A DNA stretch of 64,000 nucleotides from JBKEDF01 sp047975325 (GTDB taxonomy: Bacteria > Pseudomonadota > Alphaproteobacteria > Rhodobacterales > Rhodobacteraceae). How positions within the stretch are numbered: position 1 is the stretch's first letter; every line of letters begins with the position of its first letter. Under the pieces are notes generated by a model. That model was not told the origin of the DNA. It was given only the letters and a program-made list of their open reading frames with translations, and ran no database searches. The position numbers and the translations under genes are program-made. This document shows positions 7,549 to 17,158 of the stretch, in pieces. The DNA is taken from NCBI GenBank assembly GCA_047975325.1, contig JBKEDF010000052.1:42659-106658 (forward strand), in the 5' to 3' direction.

Positions 7549-10350
7549 TCAGTTCCCCAACCGTTCCAGAAGTGCGGGAACATGGACCTGATCGGATTTA
7601 TAGTTCCCTGTCAGCACATGCATGATCAGATTGATCCCGAAACGGATGGCAATTTCCCGCTGGCGTTCACCGGCATAGCCGCGCCCGACAGGAAACATGT
7701 AATTTCCCCGCTCATCTATGGCCCATGCCGCAGCCCAGTCATTACCGCCGATCACCACCGGCGTCACCCCGTCATTGAGATTGCGAAACGGCATGCCCTC
7801 GGCCTGTTCAGCATCGGGCGGTGCGGCCTCCACCCAAACCGCGCGTCCGGCATGGCGGCCCGGGAAATCCTGAAGCAGATAGAAGGTCCGCGTCAGAACA
7901 TGATCCTGCGGGAGAATTTCAAGTGGCGGCACATCCAGCGGTGCGGCCAGCAATTGCAGTTTCCGCGCCTCGGGCGTTGCCGAAGATCCCCCGATATCGC
8001 CATCGCGCGTGTCAAACAGGATCATCCCACCTGTGCGCAAATAACGGTTGATCCTGGAATAGGCCGTACCTGACGGCGCGGGTTGATCCGCAGTTATCGG
8101 CCAATAAAGAAAGGGGAAGAAGGCCAGTTCATCCCGTTCAAGATCCACCCCCAACGGGGTCAGGGGTTCAATCGTCGTGCGTTCGAAAAGCCTGTCCCCC
8201 AGCCCGCGCAGGCCGGCAGCCGATACACGATCCACCTTCGCATCGCCGGTCAGCACAGAGCCCAGCCGCACTGCAGTGGTGGCTTCGATTGCACGTTGAT
8301 CATCGGCAGCTACCGCGTCAGAACCGGGTTCGGCCTGACCCGGCACCTGCGCCTGCAGCCCCCCCGGCACAACCAGGCCCAGCGCAAATACAAGTATCAG
8401 TGCACGACCCGCCCGCGCCGAAAGGCGCCCGGAAAGCGCCAGGGCCGCCAGGACATCCAGCATCAACAACCCCATCGCCGCCAATAAAAGAACTCCCTTG
8501 AGCGAATGTTCAGCCTGCACCTCCAACCCTTCGCGCGCGATTCCCTCGGGCCAGCGCGCCGCCGCCAGCGGGGTTTCAGCCCGGATCACGTTCAACGCTA
8601 TCCGCCTGTCTTCCCCCGCATAAAGCCCGGGCGGCATTTCCGGCCCCGGCCCACCCTCGGCCAGCGCGGTTGCGAAATCCGCACCCTCCACCCCGGGGCT
8701 TTCACCCGCATCCATCGGCGCCCCGAAACCGTCAAGCAACAGTTCAGGCGCCCAGACCTGCCCGGCAAGGTCCTCCGCCTCGGGGGCGGCAGGCCGGGTG
8801 GAAACCGCAAGCCGTTCAAGCATCTGCATGAAAAGCCCCGAAAGCGGCAGGTTGGACCATTCGGCATTGGCCGTCACATGGAACAGCGCCACCTGCCCCT
8901 GCCCCACAGGTTTACGCGTCACCAATGGCGTGCCATCTGCCAGCATCGCAATGGTGCGCGCGGAAAGTTCCGGATCGGGCTGAGCCAGAACCTGGGCTGA
9001 AACGCTCACTTCCTCGGGCACGGGCAGGCCGAAGAAGGGCGAACCTTCCGGAAAGGGCGCCAACATCTTCGGTTCACCCCAGCTCATCGCGCCGCCAACG
9101 TTGCGGCCGCCTTCACGAAGCCGGACCGGCATCAGTGCATCCTCCGTGGCGCGGCTGACATCGGAAGCCGCAAGGCGCGGACCCGCAAAGCGCAGCAGGA
9201 GCCCGCCTTCTTCGACCCAGTTCCACAACGCCTCGCCTTCGTCAGGGGCAAGCCGCGCAACATCGGCCAGAATGATCACATCGGGACTGGCAAGGATTAC
9301 ATCGGACAGGCTGCCATCGATCAGTTCAGCCACGGGCAACAATGCCTGCCGCAGGTAATGCGAAGGCGACAGAAGCTGTAGCCCCTCCGCCCCGCGTGTT
9401 CCCGAAATCAGCGCAACCCGGCGGCGTTTCAGGCTGTCATCCGTCAGGCTGACCGCCCCGGCGGAACGGATCCCCGCAAGTTCGAAACGTGAAATCCGGT
9501 TGCGCAGTTCCGGGGGCAAGGACAGTGAAACCTCCGCCTCGGCCTCCCCCGCCCCGAAACGAATGGGCAGGCGGGCCAGTTCGCGTTCAACTCCAGCCGG
9601 ATCAAGGCCGCGGGCCGATATTTCAACCTCGCGCGGCTCCCCCGAGGGCAGTCGCAGGGCCACGAGCTTCACCACCCCGTCTTCGAACCGCGCGGGACGA
9701 AGCACCATGACCGGTCGGGGGCTTTCGAAAACCGTGACGCCCCCGCGCGCCTCCAGCGCGGTCAGTAGCGCGGCGCGGCCCGGATGGTCCACCCCATCGG
9801 AAAGCCAGAAACTCGTGAAATCCCCTTCGGGCAGGGCCTCGGCCCAGCCTGCCAGATCAGGTGTCCAGGGCTGTGGACTGACACCGGCCAGGCGCTGCCC
9901 CCAGGCATTGGCCGCCTGAAAGGCGGGCATGGTCGGCATATCCGTCAGGCGCAGCAGTGCAACCGGACGGCCCGCACGCCCCGCCTCATCGATCAGGGCG
10001 CGCGCGCGTTCCATCCGGCGCGGCCAATCCCGCGCATCGGCCCAGGACCCATCCATCAGCACCAGAAGCGGGCCGGTTGCCATATCGCGCTGCTGCGGGT
10101 TCAGGACCGGTCCGGCAAAGGCCAGGATTGCGGCGGCAATGGCCAGCATTCGCAACAACAGAAGCCACCATGGGGTGCGGTCGGCCTCATGTTCCTCATC
10201 CTTCAAGCCAAGCAACAGCGCCACGCCGGGGAATCGCCGCCGGATTGGCGCGGGCGGTATCGCGCGCAACAACAGCCAGAGCAGCGGCAAGGCGATCAGC
10301 CCCAGCAAAAGAAGGGGCGAAGTGAAACCCAGCGGGCCAATCACCCACAT
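7549..10350 (-). CDS. BatA-like / DUF4159 membrane protein
   Basis: About 933 residues. It begins with the BatA-type N-terminus: a membrane helix (PLLLLGLIALPLLWLLLRAI), then RRFPG and a second helix before a periplasmic region. A DGSWAD segment replaces a normal MIDAS motif, so the vWA-like domain is probably degenerate. Further helices lie around residues 640-690. The C-terminal 200 residues, with RINRYLRTGGMILFDTRDGD, match DUF4159. The ATG at 10350 overlaps the upstream stop as TGATG, indicating translational coupling. Such proteins occur with MoxR ATPases and DUF58 proteins; involvement in envelope assembly or stress tolerance is an inference from other MoxR systems. Confidence 0.78.
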   Translation of the reverse strand: MWVIGPLGFTSPLLLLGLIALPLLWLLLRAIPPAPIRRRFPGVALLLGLKDEEHEADRTPWWLLLLRMLAIAAAILAFAGPVLNPQQRDMATGPLLVLMDGSWADARDWPRRMERARALIDEAGRAGRPVALLRLTDMPTMPAFQAANAWGQRLAGVSPQPWTPDLAGWAEALPEGDFTSFWLSDGVDHPGRAALLTALEARGGVTVFESPRPVMVLRPARFEDGVVKLVALRLPSGEPREVEISARGLDPAGVERELARLPIRFGAGEAEAEVSLSLPPELRNRISRFELAGIRSAGAVSLTDDSLKRRRVALISGTRGAEGLQLLSPSHYLRQALLPVAELIDGSLSDVILASPDVIILADVARLAPDEGEALWNWVEEGGLLLRFAGPRLAASDVSRATEDALMPVRLREGGRNVGGAMSWGEPKMLAPFPEGSPFFGLPVPEEVSVSAQVLAQPDPELSARTIAMLADGTPLVTRKPVGQGQVALFHVTANAEWSNLPLSGLFMQMLERLAVSTRPAAPEAEDLAGQVWAPELLLDGFGAPMDAGESPGVEGADFATALAEGGPGPEMPPGLYAGEDRRIALNVIRAETPLAAARWPEGIAREGLEVQAEHSLKGVLLLAAMGLLMLDVLAALALSGRLSARAGRALILVFALGLVVPGGLQAQVPGQAEPGSDAVAADDQRAIEATTAVRLGSVLTGDAKVDRVSAAGLRGLGDRLFERTTIEPLTPLGVDLERDELAFFPFLYWPITADQPAPSGTAYSRINRYLRTGGMILFDTRDGDIGGSSATPEARKLQLLAAPLDVPPLEILPQDHVLTRTFYLLQDFPGRHAGRAVWVEAAPPDAEQAEGMPFRNLNDGVTPVVIGGNDWAAAWAIDERGNYMFPVGRGYAGERQREIAIRFGINLIMHVLTGNYKSDQVHVPALLERLGN

Positions 10351-11231
10351 CAGCGCCCCCTTTCCAGCGCGGCATATAGCCACAACAGCGCGGATTGGGC
10401 ACCCTGCCCCGTATGGTGGCACAGGTAATGCCAGCCCATGACCCGGGCCAGATCCGCCAGCCGCGCCTTGCGTTCGGCCAGCCGGTCCAGGTAACGGCTG
10501 CGCAGATCGGAGGCCCGCAATGTTTCATGGCTGAGAGAGCCGCCCATGGATTGAAAAATTGTCCGCCCGTCGAAGGGAAATTCCTCTTCCGCAGGGTCAA
10601 GAATCTGTACCAGCGCCCCCCGCACACCGCGATCAGAGGCCAGACCCAATGCCGTTTCCACATCCTCCAGTGGCCCAAGGAAATCCGACAGGAAGACCGC
10701 ACGGCCATGGCTGACAAGACCGGCCACCTCCGGCGCACCATAATCATCTTCGCTTGCAGCAAGACCTTCGGTCAGTCGCAAAAGCTGCGCCCGGCCCGAA
10801 CGCGGGCGCGCAGCATCCCCCACCAGACCAACCCTTTCGCCCCCCCGAAGCAACAACACCGCCAGCGCCAGCGCCAGAAGCCGCGCGCGGTCGGCCTTGG
10901 GCGGATGTTTCGCGCGGCCGGAAAAATTCATCGACTGCGCCCCGTCAACCCAGAGCATCACCGTCTGCGCCGCCTGCCATTCGCGTTCGCGGACATAATG
11001 CTGGTCGGATCGGGCGGAACGCCGCCAGTCGATCTGGCTGGCAGAATCGCCCGGTACTGCCGAACGATATTGCCAGAACTCATCCCCCAATCCGGCCCGC
11101 CGCCGTCCATGTTCGCCCAGCATCACCGTCGCGGCCAATTGTTCCGCCGCCGCCAGAAGGGGCGGCAGGGACTGGCCAAGCATCTCCGCCTGGCTGCGCA
11201 GACCGGCAGGACTGGCGGCGGCAGGGGTCAC
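10350..11231 (-). CDS. DUF58 domain protein
   Basis: A 293-residue soluble protein of the DUF58 family, with the diagnostic segment IDWRRSARSDQHYVRERE (from about residue 67). This is followed by a vWA-like strand MLWVDGAQSMNFSG, where DGAQS is a weakened DxSxS motif. DUF58 proteins are regular partners of MoxR ATPases. It overlaps the MoxR gene by 4 bases (ATGA-type junction) and the next gene by one base, so the four genes are clearly one operon. The molecular function is not established. Confidence 0.85.
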   Translation of the reverse strand: MTPAAASPAGLRSQAEMLGQSLPPLLAAAEQLAATVMLGEHGRRRAGLGDEFWQYRSAVPGDSASQIDWRRSARSDQHYVREREWQAAQTVMLWVDGAQSMNFSGRAKHPPKADRARLLALALAVLLLRGGERVGLVGDAARPRSGRAQLLRLTEGLAASEDDYGAPEVAGLVSHGRAVFLSDFLGPLEDVETALGLASDRGVRGALVQILDPAEEEFPFDGRTIFQSMGGSLSHETLRASDLRSRYLDRLAERKARLADLARVMGWHYLCHHTGQGAQSALLWLYAALERGR

Positions 11232-12253
11232 GCCGCGGCCTCAAGCCCGAGGCTGCGTGTCACCGTCGCATCGATAAGACCGGCAAGGCTTTCGCCACGC
11301 GCACGCGCAGCAAAGGAAAGCGCCATGCGATGGGTCAGGACCGGCTGCGCCAGCGCCGCGACGTCGGAAACCGATGGTGCAAGGCGCCCCTCCAGCAAGG
11401 CACGCGCACGAACCGTCAGCATCAGCGCCTGCGCCGCCCGTGGCCCCGGCCCCCAGGAAAGCTGCCCCGCCAGCACGGCACCTTCGGGTTCATCGGGACG
11501 ACAGGCGCGGACCAGATCCAGGATTGCCTCCATAACCTTTTCGCCAACCGGCATCCGGCGCAGGACCGACTGCGCTGCAATCAGTTCTCCGGCGGAAAAG
11601 ACCTGGTGGGAGCTTGCCTCCTCCGCTCCGGTCGTGGCCAGCAGGATATCGCGTTCGGTATCACGGTCGGGATATCCCACATCAACCTGCACGAGAAAGC
11701 GGTCAAGCTGGGCCTCGGGCAGCGGGTAGGTGCCTTCCTGTTCGATCGGGTTCTGCGTTGCCAGAACATGAAAGGGGCGGCCAAGCGGGCGGTGTTGCCC
11801 CGCTATGGTGACCTCATGTTCCTGCATCGCCTGCAGGAGCGCGGATTGCGTACGCGGGCTGGCGCGATTGATCTCATCGGCCATCAGCAGCTGGCAAAAG
11901 ATCGGCCCTTCGATGAAACGAAAGGCGCGACTGCCATCGGGGGCAGTATCAAGCACCTCGGAACCCAGGATATCGGCAGGCATCAGATCCGGCGTGAATT
12001 GCACGCGGTTGCCCTTCAGCCCCATCACGGTGGACAGCGTATCGACAAGACGGGTCTTGCCCAGCCCCGGCAACCCGACCAGAAGCGCGTGGCCACCACA
12101 AAGAATGGAGGCCAATACCAGATCCACCACCCTTTCCTGCCCGATAAAACGCTGGTTGATCGAGGCCTTGGCCTCCCCCAGACGATCACCCAGGGTTTCG
12201 ATTTCGGCAACAAGCTTCGCATCGGGGGCGGCTGTCTCTGGGTTTGCAGTCAT
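11228..12253 (-). CDS. MoxR-family AAA+ ATPase
   Basis: A 341-residue MoxR-type AAA+ ATPase, a chaperone-like motor thought to act on vWA-domain client proteins. Walker A is GLPGLGKT at residues 60-67 and Walker B is LLMADE at 122-127. The sensor-1 region ATQNPIEQEGTYPLPEAQLD is highly characteristic of MoxR. It is the first gene of the operon with DUF58, BatA-like and vWA-like proteins, all candidate clients. It is divergent from the DUF1285 gene with 60 bases between them. Confidence 0.92.
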   Translation of the reverse strand: MTANPETAAPDAKLVAEIETLGDRLGEAKASINQRFIGQERVVDLVLASILCGGHALLVGLPGLGKTRLVDTLSTVMGLKGNRVQFTPDLMPADILGSEVLDTAPDGSRAFRFIEGPIFCQLLMADEINRASPRTQSALLQAMQEHEVTIAGQHRPLGRPFHVLATQNPIEQEGTYPLPEAQLDRFLVQVDVGYPDRDTERDILLATTGAEEASSHQVFSAGELIAAQSVLRRMPVGEKVMEAILDLVRACRPDEPEGAVLAGQLSWGPGPRAAQALMLTVRARALLEGRLAPSVSDVAALAQPVLTHRMALSFAARARGESLAGLIDATVTRSLGLEAAA

Positions 12254-12313
12254 GACATTCCTCGGTCGCGGGTTATATTCGGGTAGTAAAGCGGGTAATC
12301 GCGCGCACTACAA

Positions 12314-12913
12314 ATGACAAACGAACAGATAGGACAATTGATCGTGAAACCGGGCATGGAAAGCGTGATCGCATCGGCCAAATCGGCGGGAAAAGGCTCA
12401 GGTCCGGCACCGGTGCATCTGTGGGATCCGCCCTTTTGCGGCGATCTGGACATGCGCATCGCGCGGGACGGGACGTGGTTTTATCTTGGCACACCGATCG
12501 GCCGCCCGGCGCTGGTAAAGCTTTTCTCCAATATCCTGAAACGGGAAGGGGATCGCTATTTTCTGGTCACACCGGTGGAAAAGGTTGGCATTACGGTGGA
12601 TGACGCCCCTTTTGTTGCGGTGGATTTCGAGGTTACGGGAAAAGATCAGGATCAGACCCTGGATTTCGTGACGCAGGTCGGGGACCGGGTAACCGCAGGG
12701 CCGGAACACCAGATCCGGGTCGTGCGGGATGACACCACCGGCGAACCCTCACCCTATGTAATGATCCGCGCGGGACTGGAAGCACTGATCGACCGCAAGA
12801 GTTTCTACCGGCTGGTGGACCTGGGCAGCTATCAGCCCCATGCGGGGGAAAATTGGTTCGGGCTCTGGTCGGCAGGAATGTTCTTTCCGGTGATCCCAAG
12901 CGCCGAACTATAG
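12314..12913 (+). CDS. DUF1285 domain-containing protein
   Basis: A protein of about 199 residues with the DUF1285 signature: VHLWDPPFCGDLDMRIARDG, then WFYLGTPIGRPALVKLFS, and a C-terminal FYRLVDLG segment. Family members are two-domain beta-rich proteins of uncertain function. An alternative ATG at 12356 would shorten it by 14 residues; neither start has a strong Shine-Dalgarno. It stands alone, divergent from the MoxR operon. Confidence 0.85.
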   Translation: MTNEQIGQLIVKPGMESVIASAKSAGKGSGPAPVHLWDPPFCGDLDMRIARDGTWFYLGTPIGRPALVKLFSNILKREGDRYFLVTPVEKVGITVDDAPFVAVDFEVTGKDQDQTLDFVTQVGDRVTAGPEHQIRVVRDDTTGEPSPYVMIRAGLEALIDRKSFYRLVDLGSYQPHAGENWFGLWSAGMFFPVIPSAEL

Positions 12914-13058
12914 GCATATCCGGGTTTTGCCCGACAAGCCCGACCCTCCTTTTGCCGGCAACAGGGGGCGGCGCCACATGATGTTTCCGTTCGGCAGGCT
13001 TGCTGCCCGCGCGGCTTGCGCTAAAATGGTACGCGAGCGAATAACTGGGAAGCCTGCC

Positions 13059-13244
13059 ATGACCACCCCCGTGCCTGAAAGCCAGACCGTCACCACCCGG
13101 AAAATTGCCTGCGATGGCGGTGAAGGGGCCCTGGGTCATCCGCGTGTCTGGCTGACGATCCCACGGGAAACCGGATGGGTGGAATGCGGATATTGCGACA
13201 AGCGTTATGTCATCGACGGCGCGGGCGTGCATGACGATCATTGA
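13059..13244 (+). CDS. Small CHCC-type zinc-finger domain protein
   Basis: A 61-residue protein with a Cys18-x8-His27-x15-Cys43-x2-Cys46 arrangement (IACDGGEGALGHPRVWL then VECGYCDKRYV). This is the zf-CHCC fold shared with the mitochondrial complex I accessory subunit NDUFS6. In alphaproteobacteria such short proteins are widespread, and a link to complex I assembly has been suggested by homology only. The ATG at 13059 gives the standard family length; the frame is open further upstream but without family resemblance. Confidence 0.85.
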   Translation: MTTPVPESQTVTTRKIACDGGEGALGHPRVWLTIPRETGWVECGYCDKRYVIDGAGVHDDH

Positions 13245-13387
13245 TACCTCATCGCATAACGGGAAATAGCGGCCCGGGTCCGGGATGCTGCCTGACCGGT
13301 CCTGCAAATCCTGCGGCGCAAGACAGGCTATAGAACCCGGACCGGCTTCATGCCATTACTGGCCCGATGACGCGCGGAGGGCATGAC

Positions 13388-16180
13388 ATGACATTCGGCA
13401 AGGGCCATCACCTGCATCTGATCGATGGATCGGCCTATATTTTCCGCGCCTATCACGCGCTGCCCCCGCTGACGCGAAAATCCGACGGGCTGCCTGTCGG
13501 GGCAGTTGCGGGGTTTTGCAATATCCTCTTCCGGTATCTGCAGGAAAACAAATCGGGCGATGCGCCAACCCATGCCGCCGTGATCTTCGATCATTCCTCC
13601 AAGACCTTTCGCAATGAAATCTATCCGGAATACAAGGCCAACCGCCCGGAACCGCCCGAGGATCTGCGCCCGCAATTCCCGTTGACGCGCGAGGCCGTCG
13701 AAGCCTTCAACATGGCCTCCATCGAAACCGAAGGTTTTGAGGCCGATGACATTATCGCCACGCTGGCCTGTCAGGCGCGGGATGCGGGCGGGAAAGTGAC
13801 GATCATTTCCTCAGACAAGGATCTGATGCAATTGGTCGGCAATGGGGTCTTCATGCTCGATCCGATGAAGAATCGGGAGATCGGACCGGAGGAGGTGGAA
13901 GAAAAGTTTGGTGTTCCACCCGAAAGGGTGGTGGATGTGCAGGCACTTGCGGGCGATTCGGTCGATAATGTTCCGGGGGCACCGGGAATCGGGGTCAAGA
14001 CCGCGGCACTTTTGATCCGCGAATTTGGCGATCTGGAAACACTGCTGGAACGGGCGGATGAAATCCCGCAACCCAAACGGCGCCAGACGCTGATCGAAAA
14101 GGCGGAACAGATCCGGATTTCGAAACGGCTGGTGCAGCTCGACTGCGAAACACCGCTGGATTTCACATTGGAAAGCCTGGAGGTGCGGGAACCGGAACCG
14201 GATGCCCTGATGGGTTTTCTGAACCGGATGGAATTTCGCACACTGACCCGTCGCGTCGCCGAAAGCCTGGACGTCCCCCCCCCACCCGCCCCGGAGACCG
14301 AAAGCAGCCCCCCGGAAACGGATGCGCCACAACAGCCCCCCTTTGATCACGCAGCCTATGAGGCGATCCGCGACATGGCGGCGCTGGAACCCTGGCTTGC
14401 CGCAATTGCGGAACGGGGATTCGTCGCCATCGACACCGAAACCACAAGCCTTGATGAGATGCGCGCCAATCTTGTCGGTATTTCACTGGCGGTCGAACCC
14501 GGCAAGGCCTGCTATATTCCGCTGGGCCATTGCCTGGGTGAAGATGATCTTTTCGGAGGCGCGGCGCTTGTCGAAGGGCAGATCGGACTGGAACAGGCGC
14601 TTGGCGCACTGAAACCCGTGCTGGAGGATCCCGCGATCCTGAAGATCGGCCAGAATATGAAATATGACTGGAAGATCTTTGCCCGCCACGGGGTTTTCCT
14701 GACATCCATCGACGACACAATGCTGATGAGTTCCGCATTATATGCCGGAAAACATCTGCATGGGATGGATACGCTTTCCGATACCTATCTGGGCCATCAG
14801 CCGATCCCGATAAAATCGCTGCTCGGTTCGGGAAAGTCGCAGATCACCTTTGACCGCGTTCCCATTGAAGAGGCTGTCAAATACGCTGCAGAGGATGCCG
14901 ATATCACATTGCGGCTCTGGCAGATCCTCAAGCCGCGCCTGCATCAGGGCAAGGTAACCACCGTCTATGAAACGCTCGAACGACCGCTGGTGCCGGTCCT
15001 GGCACGGATGGAAATGGCAGGGGTGCAGGTCGATCGCGATACGTTATCGCGCATGTCCAACGCCTTTGCGCAGAAAATGGCCGGGCTTGAGGCAGAGATA
15101 CAGGAACTTGCCGGACGCAGTTTCAATGTGGGATCCCCCAAGCAACTGGGCGAAATCCTGTTTGACGAAATGGGATTGCCAGGCGGCAAGAAGGGCAAGA
15201 CGGGGGCCTGGTCCACCGGCGCGGATATCCTGGAAGACCTGGCAACCGAACATGAGCTGCCCGGCAAGGTTCTGGACTGGCGGCAGCTTTCCAAGCTGAA
15301 ATCCACCTATACCGATGCGCTTCAGGATCACATCAACCCCGAAACCGGCCGCGTTCATACCTCCTATTCACTGGTCGGCGCAGTTACGGGGCGGTTGTCC
15401 TCCACCGATCCCAACCTGCAGAACATCCCGATCCGTACCGAGGAAGGCCGTCGTATCCGCGAAGCCTTCGTGGCCCCGGAGGGCCGGGTCATGGTCAGCC
15501 TCGATTACAGCCAGATCGAGTTGCGGATCCTGGCCCATATTGCGGAGATCCCCGCACTCCGGCAGGCCTTCAAGGACGGGATCGACATTCATGCCATGAC
15601 CGCATCGGAAATGTTCGGCACCCCCGTCGAAGGCATGGACCCCATGATCCGCCGACAGGCAAAGGCAATCAATTTCGGGGTCATCTACGGAATTTCAGGA
15701 TTTGGGCTTGCCCGCAATCTGCGCATTCCACGCGGCGAGGCACAGGGATTCATCGACCGGTATTTCGAACGCTTCCCGGGCATCAGGGAATACATGTCCG
15801 ATACGGTGAAATTCGCACAGGAAAACGGTTATGTGCAGACGTTGTTCGGTCGCAAGATCCATACCCCCGATATCAATGCCAAAGGTCCGGGCGCGGGATT
15901 TGCCAAACGCGCGGCCATCAATGCGCCAATCCAGGGAACGGCAGCGGATATCATCCGCCGCGCCATGGTGCGGATGCCGGATGCAATCCGGGATCTCGAT
16001 GTGAAGATGCTGTTGCAGGTCCATGATGAATTGCTGTTCGAAGTGGCCGAAAGCGACGTGGCGGCATTGATCGATACGGCGCGTGGGGTGATGGAACAGG
16101 CCGCAGCCCCGGCCATCCACCTTGCGGTGCCAATCACCGTGGATGCGGGGCAAGGGTCAAACTGGGCCGAAGCGCATTGA
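13388..16180 (+). CDS. polA: DNA polymerase I
   Basis: About 930 residues with all three polA domains. The N-terminal 5'-3' exonuclease begins LHLIDGSAYIFRAYHALPP. The 3'-5' proofreading exonuclease keeps its metal ligands (AIDTETTSLDE, Asp349 and Glu351). The family A polymerase has motif A DYSQIELR (Asp706) and motif C VHDELLFE (Asp880). The intact proofreading motif is worth noting because many bacterial polA genes have lost it. GGAGGG lies 7 bases before the ATG at 13388, favouring this over an ATG seven codons upstream. It converges closely on glpR. Confidence 0.95.
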   Translation: MTFGKGHHLHLIDGSAYIFRAYHALPPLTRKSDGLPVGAVAGFCNILFRYLQENKSGDAPTHAAVIFDHSSKTFRNEIYPEYKANRPEPPEDLRPQFPLTREAVEAFNMASIETEGFEADDIIATLACQARDAGGKVTIISSDKDLMQLVGNGVFMLDPMKNREIGPEEVEEKFGVPPERVVDVQALAGDSVDNVPGAPGIGVKTAALLIREFGDLETLLERADEIPQPKRRQTLIEKAEQIRISKRLVQLDCETPLDFTLESLEVREPEPDALMGFLNRMEFRTLTRRVAESLDVPPPPAPETESSPPETDAPQQPPFDHAAYEAIRDMAALEPWLAAIAERGFVAIDTETTSLDEMRANLVGISLAVEPGKACYIPLGHCLGEDDLFGGAALVEGQIGLEQALGALKPVLEDPAILKIGQNMKYDWKIFARHGVFLTSIDDTMLMSSALYAGKHLHGMDTLSDTYLGHQPIPIKSLLGSGKSQITFDRVPIEEAVKYAAEDADITLRLWQILKPRLHQGKVTTVYETLERPLVPVLARMEMAGVQVDRDTLSRMSNAFAQKMAGLEAEIQELAGRSFNVGSPKQLGEILFDEMGLPGGKKGKTGAWSTGADILEDLATEHELPGKVLDWRQLSKLKSTYTDALQDHINPETGRVHTSYSLVGAVTGRLSSTDPNLQNIPIRTEEGRRIREAFVAPEGRVMVSLDYSQIELRILAHIAEIPALRQAFKDGIDIHAMTASEMFGTPVEGMDPMIRRQAKAINFGVIYGISGFGLARNLRIPRGEAQGFIDRYFERFPGIREYMSDTVKFAQENGYVQTLFGRKIHTPDINAKGPGAGFAKRAAINAPIQGTAADIIRRAMVRMPDAIRDLDVKMLLQVHDELLFEVAESDVAALIDTARGVMEQAAAPAIHLAVPITVDAGQGSNWAEAH

Positions 16181-16189
16181 TCGGATCAG

Positions 16190-16960
16190 TCAAGCCGGAA
16201 CGATGACCATCTCGGTTTCCCAGCCACGGCAAGCTTCGGTCAGCGCGGATGGAAAGGGACCATCGGTATAGATTCGGTCCAGTTCCGAAAGGGATCCGAT
16301 CCGCGCCGGGGCAGAACGGCCCAGTTTGGAATGATCCACCACCAGAAACCGCTGACGCGCCTGACGCAGGATGGCACGGCTGACGCGCACCTCCGCCAGA
16401 TCAAAATCCAGAAGATCGCCATCCTCATCCAGCGCCGAAGTACCTATGACAGCAAAATCAACCTTGAACTGACCAAAGAATTCAGTCGTCAGATCGCCAA
16501 CCAGCCCCCCATCTGCACGACGCAAGGCACCGCCCGCCACCATGATTTCGCACCCGGGATTGGCAAGCAGGATATTGGCAACATTGATATTATTCGTAAC
16601 CACCGTGATATTGCGATGGCCCAGAAGCTCACGCGCCACGGCCTCGGTCGTGGTTCCGAGATTGAGGATCAGGGAACAGTTATCCGGTATTGCCGCCGCG
16701 CAAGCCCTGCCAATGGCTGCTTTTGCGGCCGCATTCATGCGGCGACGTTCCTCATAGCCGATATTGACCACCCCCGTCCGGGGCACCGCACCGCCATGAA
16801 CCCGTTCAAGGAACCCCGATTCTGCCAGATCACCCAGATCACGGCGGATCGTCTGCAACGTGACTTCGAAACGCTGCGCCAGATCCTCCACCTGAACCCT
16901 GCCTTCGGATCGGGCAATTTCCAGAATTTCGCTCTGGCGAATATTAAGGGCCACGGACAT
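16190..16960 (-). CDS. glpR: DeoR/GlpR-family transcriptional regulator
   Basis: A 256-residue DeoR-family repressor. The N-terminal DeoR helix-turn-helix (RQSEILEIARSEGRVQVEDL and TLQTIRRDLGDL, about residues 8-45) is followed by a sugar-phosphate-binding domain with the LNLGTTTEAVARELL loop. Adjacent, divergent glpD and glpK identify it as the glycerol-3-phosphate-responsive GlpR. TTCG/CGAA half-sites in the shared promoter fit a GlpR operator. Confidence 0.88.
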   Translation of the reverse strand: MSVALNIRQSEILEIARSEGRVQVEDLAQRFEVTLQTIRRDLGDLAESGFLERVHGGAVPRTGVVNIGYEERRRMNAAAKAAIGRACAAAIPDNCSLILNLGTTTEAVARELLGHRNITVVTNNINVANILLANPGCEIMVAGGALRRADGGLVGDLTTEFFGQFKVDFAVIGTSALDEDGDLLDFDLAEVRVSRAILRQARQRFLVVDHSKLGRSAPARIGSLSELDRIYTDGPFPSALTEACRGWETEMVIVPA

Positions 16961-17062
16961 GCCTCCATATCAGTTGGCGCAAGATGCAGGATCAAGCGGG
17001 CCGAAACAAGCGACGATCCCGATTTTCGGACTGGTCCTGCATAAGCCCGGATTGCCAAGTAA

Positions 17063-17099
17063 TTTTCGATTATGTTCGATTTAAAGTAAATACGAACAT
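17063..17099. promoter_or_regulatory. GlpR-like operator repeats between glpR and glpD
   Basis: ATGTTCG (17072-17078) and CGAACAT (17093-17099) form an inverted repeat with a 14-base spacer. A second TTCGAT lies exactly 10 bases (one helical turn) before the first. The half-sites resemble the GlpR operator of enterobacteria. The block ends 59 bases before the glpD start and should overlap its promoter, which would allow repression without glycerol-3-phosphate. Confidence 0.65.
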
Positions 17100-17158
17100 T
17101 TTTCTTGACCATTTCCTCCAATACGAAGAAACAGGAACCGGATAATCGGGGGAATGGC

